From contig CARMXJ010000010.1 of the NCBI GenBank assembly GCA_949025205.1, forward strand, positions 1 to 38,056: 38,056 nucleotides of DNA, read 5' to 3'. The position numbers were made by a program, and so were the translations under genes. Positions 22,006 to 30,755 of this stretch are shown piece by piece. The first letter of the stretch is position 1. Every line of letters starts with the position of its first letter. Below the pieces are notes generated by a model, which was not told the origin of the DNA, made no database searches, and saw nothing but the letters and a program-made list of their open reading frames with translations. The stretch is from an uncultured Bacilli bacterium (GTDB lineage: Bacteria > Bacillota_I > Bacilli_A > RF39 > UBA660).

Positions 22006-24129
22006 ATGAAAGAAGATGTCATACAAATACTTGAAAATGTGCATGAAGCCAAAGAAGCAATAGAAATTAATGATATGCTTGGACTTAAAAGTGCAGAGGA
22101 ATATCGTGATTTAATGAGTGTTTTAGAGGAACTTGTAGAGGAATACATAGTTTATAAAACGAAAAAAGAAAAATATTTGCTTTTAAAAAATTGTCCAGGA
22201 ATTAAAATTGGAAAGCTTACGGTGAATAAAAAAGGATATGGATTTGTCCTACTTGAAAAAGAAGATGATTTATACATTGCAAGTGATAATTTAAATGGTG
22301 CTATTCATGATGATGTTGTGCTAGCAGAAATTATTCGAAGTGGTGTGAAAAAAGAAGGAAGAGTCTTAAAAGTTTTAAAACGAGAGATTAATGACATGGT
22401 TGGTGAAATTGTTGTAAAAGACAATAAAATGTTTGTTGATTTGGATGATGATAAAAAAGATATTGATTTGGTTTTGAAAAAAGAAAGTTTTTGTAATTGC
22501 GTTCCAGGCCATAAAGTGGTTGTAAAATTAGTAAAAGAGCTTGGCCCCAAAAGATATTTAGCAGAAGTAACTCGAATTTTAGGCCATAAAGATGACCCAG
22601 GCGTGGACATATTATCTATTGCTTATAAGTATGCGATTGAAACCGAATTTAGTGCAGAAGTAGAAGAAGAGCTTTTAGACATTCCAACGGAAGTCGATAA
22701 AGCGGATTTAATTGATAGAGTCGATTTAACAAACCAAGAGATATTTACTATTGATGGGTCTCATACAAAAGATATCGATGATGCCATTAGTTTGGATTTT
22801 GAAAACGGCTTGTATGTTTTAGGCGTTCATATTGCAGATGTATCGCATTATGTAAAAGAAAATACGGCGCTTGGAGATACTGCTATGATGCGTGGTACTT
22901 CTTGTTATCTTGCAGATACGGTTATTCCGATGATTCCTCATAAATTATCCAATGGGATTTGTTCTTTAAATGAAGGCGTTATTCGTCTTACTATGAGCTG
23001 TGTTATGAAAATTGATAAACGTGGAAAAGTAGTTAGTTATGATATTTTTCCAAGTTATATTAAAAGCCGTAAGAAAATGACGTATGATGCTGTAAATGAT
23101 ATTATTATGCGTGATATTATCGCTCCTGGATATGAAGAGTTTACCTCTACTTTAAAGAAAATGAATGAACTTGCTCATATCTTACGAAAGGAAAAAGAGT
23201 CGCGCGGTTATATCGATTTTGATTTAGATGAAGCAGAAGTTGTACAAGATGAGACGGGTAGAGCTATCGATATTGTAAAAAGAGAACGAGAAGATGGCGA
23301 AAAATTAATTGAAGATTTTATGATTGCAGCAAATGAAACGGTAGCTAGTCACATTTATAACATGGATTTACCTTTTATTTATCGTGTACATGGTACTCCA
23401 AACAATGAAAAAGTGGATGATTTTGTAAATTTAGTTAAACTCTTGGGGTATGATTTGCAAACAAAAGTAACAGATTTAACTCCAATAGCGATGCAAAAAT
23501 TATTAGATGAACTTTCCGATAAGGAAGAGTTTGCGATTCTTTCTAGTATGCTTTTACGAAGTATGAAAAAAGCGGAGTATAGTAAAGATAACATTGGGCA
23601 CTTTGGACTTGCGAGTAAAGCTTATACCCATTTTACAAGCCCTATTAGAAGATTTCCGGATTTAACTGTACATCGCTTATTAAAAAAATATTTGGTTGAA
23701 AAAGATTTGTCAATGTCTACTATTAATTATTATGATAATGCTCTTGTAGAAATTGCAGAACATTCTAGTGAAAAAGAAGTAGCAAGTGTCAATGCTGAAC
23801 GAGACGTATTGGATATGAAAATGGCTGAATATATGGAGAGTCATATCGGTGAAATTTACGATGGTATTATATCAACGGTTACCAATTTTGGCTTTTTTGT
23901 AGAACTACCTAATATGGTAGAAGGTCTTGTGCATGTCAATACTTTAAAAGGAGATTTTTATAACTACATTCCAGAGAAACTGGCTTTGATTGGAAGTAAT
24001 ACCAAAATACAATACCGTATCGGGGATAAAGTAAAAGTAAAGGTCATTGCTTCTAGTAAAGCAACGGCGATGATTGATTTTGAAATTGTAAAAGAAGAGA
24101 GAAAGATGCAAGATGGAAATCAAGAATAA
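22006..24129 (+). CDS. rnr: Ribonuclease R
   Basis: A 707-residue 3'-5' exoribonuclease. N-terminal helix-turn-helix (residues 1-60), cold-shock-like RNA-binding domains (about 65-215), the RNB catalytic domain (about 235-570) with DGSHTKDIDDAIS, whose aspartates bind the catalytic metal, and VHIADVSHYV, and a C-terminal S1 domain (about 615-700: YDGIISTVTNFGFFVELPNM). It degrades structured RNA and works with tmRNA-SmpB on rescued mRNAs. RBS AGGAGG. It overlaps smpB by 17 bases, supporting the joint role. Confidence 0.96.
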   Translation: MKEDVIQILENVHEAKEAIEINDMLGLKSAEEYRDLMSVLEELVEEYIVYKTKKEKYLLLKNCPGIKIGKLTVNKKGYGFVLLEKEDDLYIASDNLNGAIHDDVVLAEIIRSGVKKEGRVLKVLKREINDMVGEIVVKDNKMFVDLDDDKKDIDLVLKKESFCNCVPGHKVVVKLVKELGPKRYLAEVTRILGHKDDPGVDILSIAYKYAIETEFSAEVEEELLDIPTEVDKADLIDRVDLTNQEIFTIDGSHTKDIDDAISLDFENGLYVLGVHIADVSHYVKENTALGDTAMMRGTSCYLADTVIPMIPHKLSNGICSLNEGVIRLTMSCVMKIDKRGKVVSYDIFPSYIKSRKKMTYDAVNDIIMRDIIAPGYEEFTSTLKKMNELAHILRKEKESRGYIDFDLDEAEVVQDETGRAIDIVKREREDGEKLIEDFMIAANETVASHIYNMDLPFIYRVHGTPNNEKVDDFVNLVKLLGYDLQTKVTDLTPIAMQKLLDELSDKEEFAILSSMLLRSMKKAEYSKDNIGHFGLASKAYTHFTSPIRRFPDLTVHRLLKKYLVEKDLSMSTINYYDNALVEIAEHSSEKEVASVNAERDVLDMKMAEYMESHIGEIYDGIISTVTNFGFFVELPNMVEGLVHVNTLKGDFYNYIPEKLALIGSNTKIQYRIGDKVKVKVIASSKATAMIDFEIVKEERKMQDGNQE

Positions 24130-24541
24130 AAAGGCTTACTTCGATTATTTTATTGAATCGGAATTAGAAGCAGGTATCAGTCTTTCTGGAACAGAAATTA
24201 AAAGTATTCGTAATGGTTCCGCTCAATTAAAAGATAGTTATGTTATTATCAAAAATAACGAAGCATATGTTCTTAACATGTTTGTGGGGCGTTATGAAGA
24301 AGGCAATCAGTTTAATCATGAAGAAGCACGCACCAGAAAACTTTTGCTTCATAAAAAAGAGATACGTAAGTTAAAAGAAGCAAGTAGTAAAGATGGCTAT
24401 AGTATAGTGCCACTTAAAGTGTATATAAAACATGGGTATGCTAAACTTTTAATTGGAGTAGCTAAGGGTAAGAAAATGTATGATAAACGAGCTGTTCTTA
24501 AAAAGAAAGAAGAAATGCGAGAAGCACGTAAATATAGTTAA
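24113..24541 (+). CDS. smpB: SsrA-binding protein SmpB
   Basis: A 142-residue protein that binds tmRNA and brings it to stalled ribosomes. Conserved blocks: NKKAYFDYFIESELEAGISL then SGTEIKSIRNG (residues 5-35), FNHEEARTRKLLLHKKEIRK (about 64-83) and VYIKHGYAKLLIGVAKGKKM then YDKR near the C-terminus, whose basic tail enters the mRNA channel. The ATG lies inside the end of rnr. The tmRNA gene, often next to smpB, is 7 kb away on the other strand at 31460-31828. Confidence 0.97.
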   Translation: MEIKNKKAYFDYFIESELEAGISLSGTEIKSIRNGSAQLKDSYVIIKNNEAYVLNMFVGRYEEGNQFNHEEARTRKLLLHKKEIRKLKEASSKDGYSIVPLKVYIKHGYAKLLIGVAKGKKMYDKRAVLKKKEEMREARKYS

Positions 24542-24588
24542 TTTTGTTGTTTGAAATGTGATATAATACAGCAAATAGGTGGTTTATT

Positions 24589-25650
24589 ATGAGAAAAAGA
24601 ATACATTTGACAAAGCAGAAAAAAAGAATTTTAATTGTTTTTTTTAGTATTTTGCTTTTTGTTGGATTAATTTTTACAGTACCTACTTTTTTTAAAAAAT
24701 TTGATTTGCAAATTTTAAATAAGGAACCTGAACCAGAAATAGTGCTTCCTAAATTAAAAATACTTGATTTAGATAGTAATACGAGACCGGTTGCTGTCAT
24801 GATTAACAATCACAATCAAGCAAGAAAATATCATGCTGGTTTACAAGATGCTTATATGGTTTATGAAATGATTGTAGAAGGTGGACTTACCAGACTGATG
24901 GCTCTTTATAAAGACGCTTCTACTCAAAAGATTGGAAGTATCAGGAGTGCAAGACATTATTATTTGGACTATGCTCTTGAAAATGATGCGATTTACATGC
25001 ATTGGGGTTATAGTGAATATGCTATGAACGATATAAAAAATTTAAATGTCAATCATATTGATGGTATGGCTTATGGCAACAAGTATTTTTGGAAAGATAA
25101 GTCTTTAAGGATTGCAACAGAACATACAGCGTTTTCTAGTATGGATAAAATTAATCAAGGAATTAGTGATTTAAATATACGAAATACAACTAATGTAGAA
25201 CCTTTGCTTCATTATAGTATTGATGCGATTGATTTAAGTAGTATGGAAGGGGCTATTCCAGCAAATCAAGTGGTGATAAAATATTCAGGAAGTATGACTA
25301 CTTCTTATGAATACGATGCGGAACTTTTACAGTACAAAAGAAGTGTAAATAATGCTCCTCATATGGATTATGAAGGAAATTTTCAATATACTACAAAAAA
25401 TATTATTACGTATCAAGTGAAAAATACAACGATTCGTGGCGATGCAAAAGGAAGACAAGATTTAGCCAATATAGGAAGTGGGGAAGGCTATTTTATATCT
25501 AATGGTTATGCTGTTCCTATTATATGGGAGAAAAAATCTCGAACTTCTAAAACAGTTTATAAATTAAAAAATGGAACAGAATTAAAGGTAAATGATGGAA
25601 ACACTTATATTCAAATACAACCAGTTGGACAAACACTTACGATTTCATAA
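24589..25650 (+). CDS. DUF3048 (YerB-type) membrane-anchored protein
   Basis: A 353-residue protein with a basic N-terminus and a membrane helix (about residues 13-33), then the two-part DUF3048 domain. Diagnostic stretches are RPVAVMINNHNQARKYHAGL (about 66-85), YEMIVEGGLTRLMALYKD, IGSIRSARHYYLDYA (about 120-134) and AIYMHWGYSEYAM. B. subtilis YerB is a lipoprotein; here there is no lipobox, so anchoring is by the helix. Molecular function is unknown. A -10-like TATAAT lies at 24562-24567; RBS is the weak AGGTGG. Confidence 0.85.
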   Translation: MRKRIHLTKQKKRILIVFFSILLFVGLIFTVPTFFKKFDLQILNKEPEPEIVLPKLKILDLDSNTRPVAVMINNHNQARKYHAGLQDAYMVYEMIVEGGLTRLMALYKDASTQKIGSIRSARHYYLDYALENDAIYMHWGYSEYAMNDIKNLNVNHIDGMAYGNKYFWKDKSLRIATEHTAFSSMDKINQGISDLNIRNTTNVEPLLHYSIDAIDLSSMEGAIPANQVVIKYSGSMTTSYEYDAELLQYKRSVNNAPHMDYEGNFQYTTKNIITYQVKNTTIRGDAKGRQDLANIGSGEGYFISNGYAVPIIWEKKSRTSKTVYKLKNGTELKVNDGNTYIQIQPVGQTLTIS

Positions 25651-25691
25651 CTTAATGTAAAATCACATAAGTTTAATAAGGAGGAATTTTA

Positions 25692-25982
25692 ATGCAAACT
25701 TTTATTGATTTTTTAGTAAATAATTATTTATGGTTTTTAATTATTTCTTTGGTTTTGGTATTTGCTTTGATTGGATATTTAGTTGATACGAGTGAGGCAC
25801 CAAAAAAGACAAGAAAAAAAGAAGTAATAGAACCTATGGCTACTTCTTTGGATATGAATATGAATAATCAAACAAACACAAGTGTAGATAATACTGTAGT
25901 GAATACAACTATAGAACAAGAACCAATAAATACTATAGTACAAGATGCTCCTGAAACAGAATTATTAGAAGATATTGATTAG
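25692..25982 (+). CDS. Small single-pass membrane protein with low-complexity tail
   Basis: A 96-residue product with one membrane helix at about residues 12-30 (YLWFLIISLVLVFALIGYLV), a short basic stretch (KKTRKKE) and a polar, Asn/Thr-rich, acidic tail. Helix first and basic residues right after it suggest the tail faces the cytoplasm. Not recognised. RBS AAGGAGG; 41 bases after the DUF3048 gene, so probably in the same transcript. A terminator follows at the stop. Confidence 0.7.
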   Translation: MQTFIDFLVNNYLWFLIISLVLVFALIGYLVDTSEAPKKTRKKEVIEPMATSLDMNMNNQTNTSVDNTVVNTTIEQEPINTIVQDAPETELLEDID

Positions 25983-26005
25983 TAGGCTTAATGCCTATTT
26001 TTTCT
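25983..26005. terminator. Terminator between convergent genes
   Basis: TAGGC (25983-25987), loop TTAAT, GCCTA (25993-25997), then TTTTTTCTTTT on the plus strand. It overlaps the last codons of the reverse-strand gene at 25995-26324. Confidence 0.8.
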
Positions 26006-26324
26006 TTTCTATTAATTCGATTTTTTCTATATCATAAAATCCAATTAAATAATTATGTTTTTTTATTCCCCTTATAATAGGTAACTTCTTTTGTTCTTCT
26101 GTGAGATTCCCTAAAATAGATCCTCCAATATTGCCAGGTTCAGGTATACTTTTAAAAGAATTACATATATCGCATTTTAAAATATTGTGATATTCTAGGT
26201 TTCCATTTGGACTTTTTTCTTCTAAAATATAAGGTAAGATAAAATTGTGTTTGTGTTTATTGATTCCTTTTTCTATCCATATTGTATCTCTTTTGATAAT
26301 TTTTCTTAATTTTAAGTGTCCCAT
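25995..26324 (-). CDS. Small orphan protein, unknown function
   Basis: A 109-residue, basic, soluble protein. The only motif is a single CDIC pair near residue 51, too little for a zinc site alone. A His/Lys-rich section (WIEKGINKHKHNFILPY) and a Gly-rich turn (PGNIGGSILGN) are visible. I do not recognise the family. The start ATG follows AAGGAGA at good spacing, which supports translation. It begins the accessory region. Upstream, GTAGTTTA (26348-26355) and TAAACTAC (26377-26384) form an inverted repeat that could be an operator. Confidence 0.6.
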   Translation of the reverse strand: MGHLKLRKIIKRDTIWIEKGINKHKHNFILPYILEEKSPNGNLEYHNILKCDICNSFKSIPEPGNIGGSILGNLTEEQKKLPIIRGIKKHNYLIGFYDIEKIELIEKKK

Positions 26325-26510
26325 ATTTTCTCCTTAGTTTTGATTTGGTAGTTTAATAGTATTAAAAAAATAATAATAAACTACAAAATAAGAATACAAC
26401 CTTTCTCTTGATGTATCTTAAAAAATAATTAAAAATGTAAATTTATAGGGTATTTTTTAACTAGTTTTTTTAATCTATATTTATATGAATTAGTGAATAC
26501 TTGTATTTTT

Positions 26511-27026
26511 TTAATCTTTGTTTATTTTAAGTGTAATATATCCACTTATTAATCCAAGTATTCCATATATTACAATTATAAGTAACATTATTACACAATT
26601 TTTTAAACTATCAGGACTTAAGCCAACACCTAATGATGAGAATGTCATGGATATACCGACAAAAATACCACTAATTGAATTTAAATAAAGTTTTTTTAAT
26701 TTTTCAAAATAAATAGAAATAAAATTAATAATTCCTGTTGCTAATATAGAAGAAAAAGCTACTCCTAAAATAGTCAAATTCATTATATTGTTTAAAATAT
26801 TTCCTAAATTAATAATTATAATGGCAAGTAAAAATCCAATTATATATCCAGGTACTGCTCTTATTCTTTCATCAGTAGTGGAGCCGAAAAAAACTGTCCA
26901 ACTAACGAAACTTATCCATACAAATGAACCATCTATTGGTAAAAATTTTGTTATTATACCATCAATTAAAACTAGCATGCCTGCAATTATACCAATTGAT
27001 ACCGCCTTTTTAGTTAACTTTTTCAT
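26511..27026 (-). CDS. DUF1097-like integral membrane protein
   Basis: A 171-residue polytopic membrane protein with five or six hydrophobic helices. The layout, with a WISFVSWTVFFGSTTDE segment at about residues 35-51 (Trp-rich helix then a Gly turn) followed by PGYIIGFLLAIIIINLG, resembles the DUF1097 family (E. coli YcdZ type). Function of that family is unknown. I chose the ATG at 27026 because GGAGGAG lies 5 bases upstream; the frame continues open to 27107, reaching the inserted IS element, but that part has no RBS. Reverse strand, in the accessory region. Confidence 0.65.
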   Translation of the reverse strand: MKKLTKKAVSIGIIAGMLVLIDGIITKFLPIDGSFVWISFVSWTVFFGSTTDERIRAVPGYIIGFLLAIIIINLGNILNNIMNLTILGVAFSSILATGIINFISIYFEKLKKLYLNSISGIFVGISMTFSSLGVGLSPDSLKNCVIMLLIIVIYGILGLISGYITLKINKD

Positions 27027-27101
27027 TTTAACTCCTCCTCGTAATTTGAAAATAAAGGTTATAGAAATCATAATCTTCTTTATTTTGAGAACATTTTCAT
27101 T

Positions 27102-28005
27102 AGACATCTTGCGAAACTAAAATACCATATTCAGAAAACAGAAAATATGGTATTTTTATAATGGTGAATAATAATTGAAGTACGAAGAATTAAAGGGATT
27201 AAATGATACGAAATTTAAAAGAGCAGTAGGAGTAAAAAGAGAAGTGTTTGAATTTCAGGTGGCGATATTAGAAGAAGAACAAAATAAAAAACATAATCAT
27301 GGTGGTCGTCCACCAAAATTAAAAATACCAGATGTGTTATTGCTAATGTATGGATATTTAAGAGATTATAATACATTCCTAAAACTAGGAATGTATTTTG
27401 GCATTGATGAAAGCAATGCTTATCGTTGGATGATTTGGTCTCAATCTGTACTAGAAAAATATATGACAGAAGATTTTGATATAACAAAACTTGATAAAAC
27501 TAAAGAATATATAGTAGATGTTATGGAATGTGCGATAGAAAGGCCAAAAATCCAAGAAATACAAAGAGAATACTATTCTGGAAAAAAGAAAAAACATACT
27601 ATGAAGATTCAACTTATTATAGAAGAAGATACTAAAAAAATTGTATATGTTGCCTTTGATAAAGGAAGCGTTCATGACTTTACTTTATTTAAAGATACCC
27701 AAAACATGGATAAAGAAATACCTATGCTTGCAGATAGTGGATACCAAGGTTTAAATAAGATTCTTTCTAAGTGTTTAACACCAAAAAAGAAATCAAAGCT
27801 TCATCCACTTACCGAGCAAGATAAGGATTTGAATCATTTGATTTCCAGTATAAGAATAGCAATAGAACATGTTAATAGTCAATTAAAAATTTTTAGAATC
27901 TTATCAGAACGCTATAGAAATCGTAAACACACTTTTATTTCTAGAGCACTTTTCCTGTGTTCTCTTTACAATTTTTGCTTAGATATTTAGTTTCGCAAGA
28001 TGTCT
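27102..28005 (+). mobile_element. Complete IS5-family insertion sequence (ISL2-like)
   Basis: Perfect 20-bp terminal inverted repeats: AGACATCTTGCGAAACTAAA at 27102-27121 and its complement at 27986-28005. ATT flanks both ends (27099-27101 and 28006-28008), a 3-bp target duplication. Total 904 bp with one transposase gene. Just inside the left end AAATACCATATT (27120-27131) pairs with AATATGGTATTT (27144-27155), a 12-bp stem followed by T residues, which should stop outside transcription from entering the transposase. A 3-bp duplication and this length fit the ISL2 group; group assignment is tentative. Confidence 0.9.
27175..27990 (+). CDS. IS5-family DDE transposase
   Basis: A 271-residue transposase, apparently intact. 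An N-terminal helix-turn-helix domain (about residues 40-95: GGRPPKLKIPDVLLLMYGYL) precedes the DDE core: VDVMECAIERP with the first Asp (about 119-129), LADSGYQG with the second (about 182-189) and IRIAIEHVNSQLKIFRILSE with the Glu (about 227-246), followed by the RYRNR basic patch. These are the DDE_Tnp_4-type marks of IS5. Start is TTG at 27175 with GGTGA about 8 bases upstream. The gene fills the element between the inverted repeats. Confidence 0.9.
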   Translation: MKYEELKGLNDTKFKRAVGVKREVFEFQVAILEEEQNKKHNHGGRPPKLKIPDVLLLMYGYLRDYNTFLKLGMYFGIDESNAYRWMIWSQSVLEKYMTEDFDITKLDKTKEYIVDVMECAIERPKIQEIQREYYSGKKKKHTMKIQLIIEEDTKKIVYVAFDKGSVHDFTLFKDTQNMDKEIPMLADSGYQGLNKILSKCLTPKKKSKLHPLTEQDKDLNHLISSIRIAIEHVNSQLKIFRILSERYRNRKHTFISRALFLCSLYNFCLDI

Positions 28006-28045
28006 ATTAGTTCCTCGTATCATTATTGTAGTTAATTTAATTTAA

Positions 28046-28060
28046 TTTTGCAAGATATCT
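28046..28060. repeat. Degenerate second IS end
   Basis: TTTTGCAAGATATCT matches the right terminal repeat of the IS5 element (TTTCGCAAGATGTCT) at 13 of 15 positions and lies 55 bases beyond it in the same orientation. It may be the scar of an earlier related insertion. Confidence 0.45.
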
Positions 28061-28091
28061 AATGCAGAATTTCATTAGAAGAACAAATTTT

Positions 28092-29492
28092 TTATTTTTT
28101 ACCTCTACTTGCTGTAACTTCATTATCAAAGTTTTCTAAATCAATATCTGCAAAGTTAACCTCTTTTGCATTATCAATATAATTGTTGATTATATCCTTA
28201 ATTATTAAAAGTTCTTTATTTTTTATATTAATTAGTAATTTCCCTTTTAACTTTAAGAAATCTTCAATTGTTATATCAAATAGAACTAAAGCTACATTTA
28301 TTTGGTCCATTAATTCCATCGAATTTAAAATTGTTTTTATACCAGACATGGATATGGTAAATTCATCAGTATTTCTTGTAGCCAAATAGGCATAAAAATT
28401 TAAATTTCTCTTTTCTATTTCTTCTCTAAGGTGTTTTATTTTTTCATTTCTTTCTATCTTGAGACTAGATATACTATTTCTAATTTCACGTTGTTTACTA
28501 CTAAATACCATTGGGTCAAATGAAACTCGATTCTTTGGGTCTAAGTATTCGCCATAATTTATTAATTTTCTACCATATAAAGTTTGTATTTCTTGGTTTG
28601 TTTTTAAATAATATTCTGAAAAATCATCAAATGCCTTAGCTCTTCTTTCTAACTCTGATAATTTATTTCTAATACTTCGTTGTTGTGCATAAATTTGATT
28701 TACCGAAATTTTTCCTCTTTTTCCTTTTAATTTTTCTTTTGTTGTTTCAATTGTTCTATTATATTGATTAAATTTTTTCTCTATATCTTCTAAAAATTGC
28801 ATATGTTCATCAAATGCTTTAATGTCTCTTGAAAGTGTATCTAAACTTTTTCTAATGTTAGATTCCAATTTTGAAAAAAAATCGGCAGTTATTACACCTC
28901 TCCTAGAAATTTCTGTATATTGACTAATATTTTTAAATGAAAATCCATATTGTTTTATTTCTTTTTTCGCTTCTTCATAAAATATTAAAAAATCATCGAA
29001 TGCTTGTATGTTCCGTTTTAAATCATTAAGTTGTTTTACTATTCTTGATTTTTTATTGTAAAAACTATCGAATGATTCAAGCAAAGACCAACTTGATTTA
29101 AGAGTGGCTACTTTTTCGTCTTTCAACGATTTATTATATTTATTAAATTCAGGCTCCATCTCATCTAAAAATTTAATGTAGTCTTTGCGTTCTTTATTAT
29201 ATCTTTCTATATCATCTCGAAATAGTGCATAAAGAATCGCATCGGCATTTGCTGAGGTATTAGTGGTTTGACTTGTAGGATTATAAATTCCCATATCATA
29301 TTGCTTTCTTTTTTGGGAGTCACTTAGTACCGCATAAGCTTCGCTAATTTCTTTAAATTTTATTTCTGCTTCTTTGTTATCAGGATTATTATCCGGGTGA
29401 TATTTTATGGCTAAATTTTTGTATGCTGTTTTTATTTCTTCTTCTGATGCATCTTTTGAAACTCCCAATATTTCATAATAGTTTTTATTCAA
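28092..29492 (-). CDS. DnaJ-domain protein with four-fold helical repeat
   Basis: A 466-residue protein. Residues 1-70 are a J-domain with YYEILGVSKDASEEEIKTAY and the essential HPD (32-34), which stimulates DnaK. No Gly/Phe-rich, zinc-finger or DnaJ C-terminal substrate domain follows. Instead residues about 95-310 are charged helices built of four units of about 62 residues; equivalent Phe/Tyr positions are 108, 171, 233 and 294. Units 2-4 carry AFDDF, AFDEH and AFDDF (164, 226, 287), and each ends near a QY/KY. The C-terminal 100 residues are helical. A membrane segment is not seen. Start is TTG at 29492 with TGAGGTGAT upstream. It probably targets DnaK to a particular partner; which one is unknown. 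Confidence 0.8.
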   Translation of the reverse strand: MNKNYYEILGVSKDASEEEIKTAYKNLAIKYHPDNNPDNKEAEIKFKEISEAYAVLSDSQKRKQYDMGIYNPTSQTTNTSANADAILYALFRDDIERYNKERKDYIKFLDEMEPEFNKYNKSLKDEKVATLKSSWSLLESFDSFYNKKSRIVKQLNDLKRNIQAFDDFLIFYEEAKKEIKQYGFSFKNISQYTEISRRGVITADFFSKLESNIRKSLDTLSRDIKAFDEHMQFLEDIEKKFNQYNRTIETTKEKLKGKRGKISVNQIYAQQRSIRNKLSELERRAKAFDDFSEYYLKTNQEIQTLYGRKLINYGEYLDPKNRVSFDPMVFSSKQREIRNSISSLKIERNEKIKHLREEIEKRNLNFYAYLATRNTDEFTISMSGIKTILNSMELMDQINVALVLFDITIEDFLKLKGKLLINIKNKELLIIKDIINNYIDNAKEVNFADIDLENFDNEVTASRGKK

Positions 29493-29576
29493 AATTTATC
29501 ACCTCAACTTATAACCACAATATATATTGACTTCTTCTGTAAATACTGTTTTGATATTAGGAAACTAATAAATTTT

Positions 29577-29612
29577 AGGCCTTGACAAGTCTAAAAAACA
29601 AACTATTTTTTT
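29577..29612. repeat. Degenerate ssrA-end-like repeat, copy B, with hairpin
   Basis: CTTGACAAGTCTAAAAAAC then AAACTATTTT. It aligns with copy A at 30667 (CCTGACGGAGTCAAAAAC then AAACTATTTT). On the reverse strand ACAAA (29620-29616) and TTTGT (29604-29600) can form a stem followed by T residues, so it may also terminate the phosphotransferase gene at 29645-30523. Confidence 0.45.
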
Positions 29613-29644
29613 ATTTGTAAAAATTATAAAATAAGAAAATACTG

Positions 29645-30523
29645 TTAAACATGATTTAAAATATTTTTAATTACATAAAATATATCTTCTCTTGCTTTAT
29701 CTAAATTATATATATCTTCTTGTTTTTTTTCAATTATATGATTATACCAGTTAATATTTACTCTTAAAGTATAAAATAAATGATTTATGTCATTTTCATA
29801 TTGAGAATAATATTTATCTACAAGTAAATGAAAAACCTTAGACATATTTTTACAGTTAATAATTCTTGATATATCCATTAAAGGATCTCCAATTTTAAAA
29901 TCATCATAATCTATCAAGTATAAACTATTATCTTCTTTATTAATACAAACATTCAAAGGAGTAACATCTGCATGAATAAATGTTGTTTGAAAATCAATAT
30001 ATTTTGTTGATGATTCTTCTAATTTTTCTAGTAAGGTTTTTTTTACATCATTTGTAATAAGATTTTGTTTATATATATTTATTATTTTATCACTTATTTC
30101 TGAAAAATAGTAATCTTTCCAGTCTTTATAACCATTTGTACTAAAATCAACATATTCTTGTTTAATTGAATGAATATTATCAAGAATATTTTTTAATTGT
30201 AATTCATAATCATTATTTTCTAAAGTACTATCAATTTTTACCAAATCCATTCCAATTCCATTGCCAAAGTAATCCAAAATTAAAACTTTATTATCTTTTG
30301 ACAAATACTGGAACCCTATAATCTTTTTAAAATTATCGCCTAATATCGCTATTTTATTAATATAAGGCTTTATTCTTTCTTCCGATAAAATTAGAGTATA
30401 GTATTTTCCTTTCATTTTTAACTTAAATTTTGAATTTCGTCCATAATCTTGAATATTAAATATTTCAAATTCTTTTCCTTCAAAAAAACTATATTTTTTT
30501 AATGATTCTTTTATTTCAAACAA
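29645..30523 (-). CDS. APH/choline-kinase-family phosphotransferase
   Basis: A 292-residue kinase-like protein of the aminoglycoside phosphotransferase / choline kinase superfamily. The catalytic loop FIHADVTPLNV holds His184, Asp186 and Asn191; the metal-binding loop LIDYDDFKIGDP holds Asp205 and Asp207. The N-lobe is short and divergent. The substrate cannot be told: such proteins phosphorylate aminoglycosides, macrolides, choline, sugars or homoserine, and sequence alone does not show resistance. Start is TTG at 30523, with GAGGTAG about 7 bases upstream. It lies alone between two ssrA-end-like repeats (29577 and 30661) in the accessory region. Confidence 0.8.
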   Translation of the reverse strand: MFEIKESLKKYSFFEGKEFEIFNIQDYGRNSKFKLKMKGKYYTLILSEERIKPYINKIAILGDNFKKIIGFQYLSKDNKVLILDYFGNGIGMDLVKIDSTLENNDYELQLKNILDNIHSIKQEYVDFSTNGYKDWKDYYFSEISDKIINIYKQNLITNDVKKTLLEKLEESSTKYIDFQTTFIHADVTPLNVCINKEDNSLYLIDYDDFKIGDPLMDISRIINCKNMSKVFHLLVDKYYSQYENDINHLFYTLRVNINWYNHIIEKKQEDIYNLDKAREDIFYVIKNILNHV

Positions 30524-30660
30524 ATGTATCTACCTCATCCATCGTAATTATAAAATAAAAAATTTTAATTTACAAGACATTTATATTTATCATTAATTTT
30601 TTACTTGAAATTAAAATATTCTATATGTAAATTCGACTATATCGAATAAAAAATCAAAAT

Positions 30661-30697
30661 TGGTGGACCTGACGGAGTCAAAAACAAACTATTTTGT
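30661..30697. repeat. Degenerate copy of the tmRNA 3' end, copy A, with hairpin
   Basis: TGGTGGACCTGACGGAGTC at 30661-30679 aligns with the 3' end of ssrA at 31460 (TGGTGGAGCAGAGGGGAGTC): 16 identities over 20 columns with one gap. AAAACAAACTATTTT follows. On the reverse strand ACAAA, ATAG, TTTGT and T residues form a small terminator after the HAD gene. It could be the far attachment site of an element inserted at ssrA, or the 3' end of a lost tRNA. Confidence 0.5.
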
Positions 30698-30755
30698 CTT
30701 TAGTTGTGGATTTGCATTAATTATAAGGTTATAACATACATAGGCTATCATTTTT

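Noticed and set aside
27026..27107. N-terminal extension of the DUF1097-like protein
   Set aside because: The added 27 residues have no RBS and run up to the IS end; GGAGGAG supports the ATG at 27026.
26788..27120. Plus-strand frame opposite the DUF1097-like gene
   Set aside because: No RBS, ends in the IS inverted repeat, and the reverse-strand frame has a good RBS and membrane helices; this is a shadow.
29645..30523. Aminoglycoside resistance kinase
   Set aside because: The catalytic residues only show the superfamily. The N-lobe is divergent and no resistance subclass is recognised.
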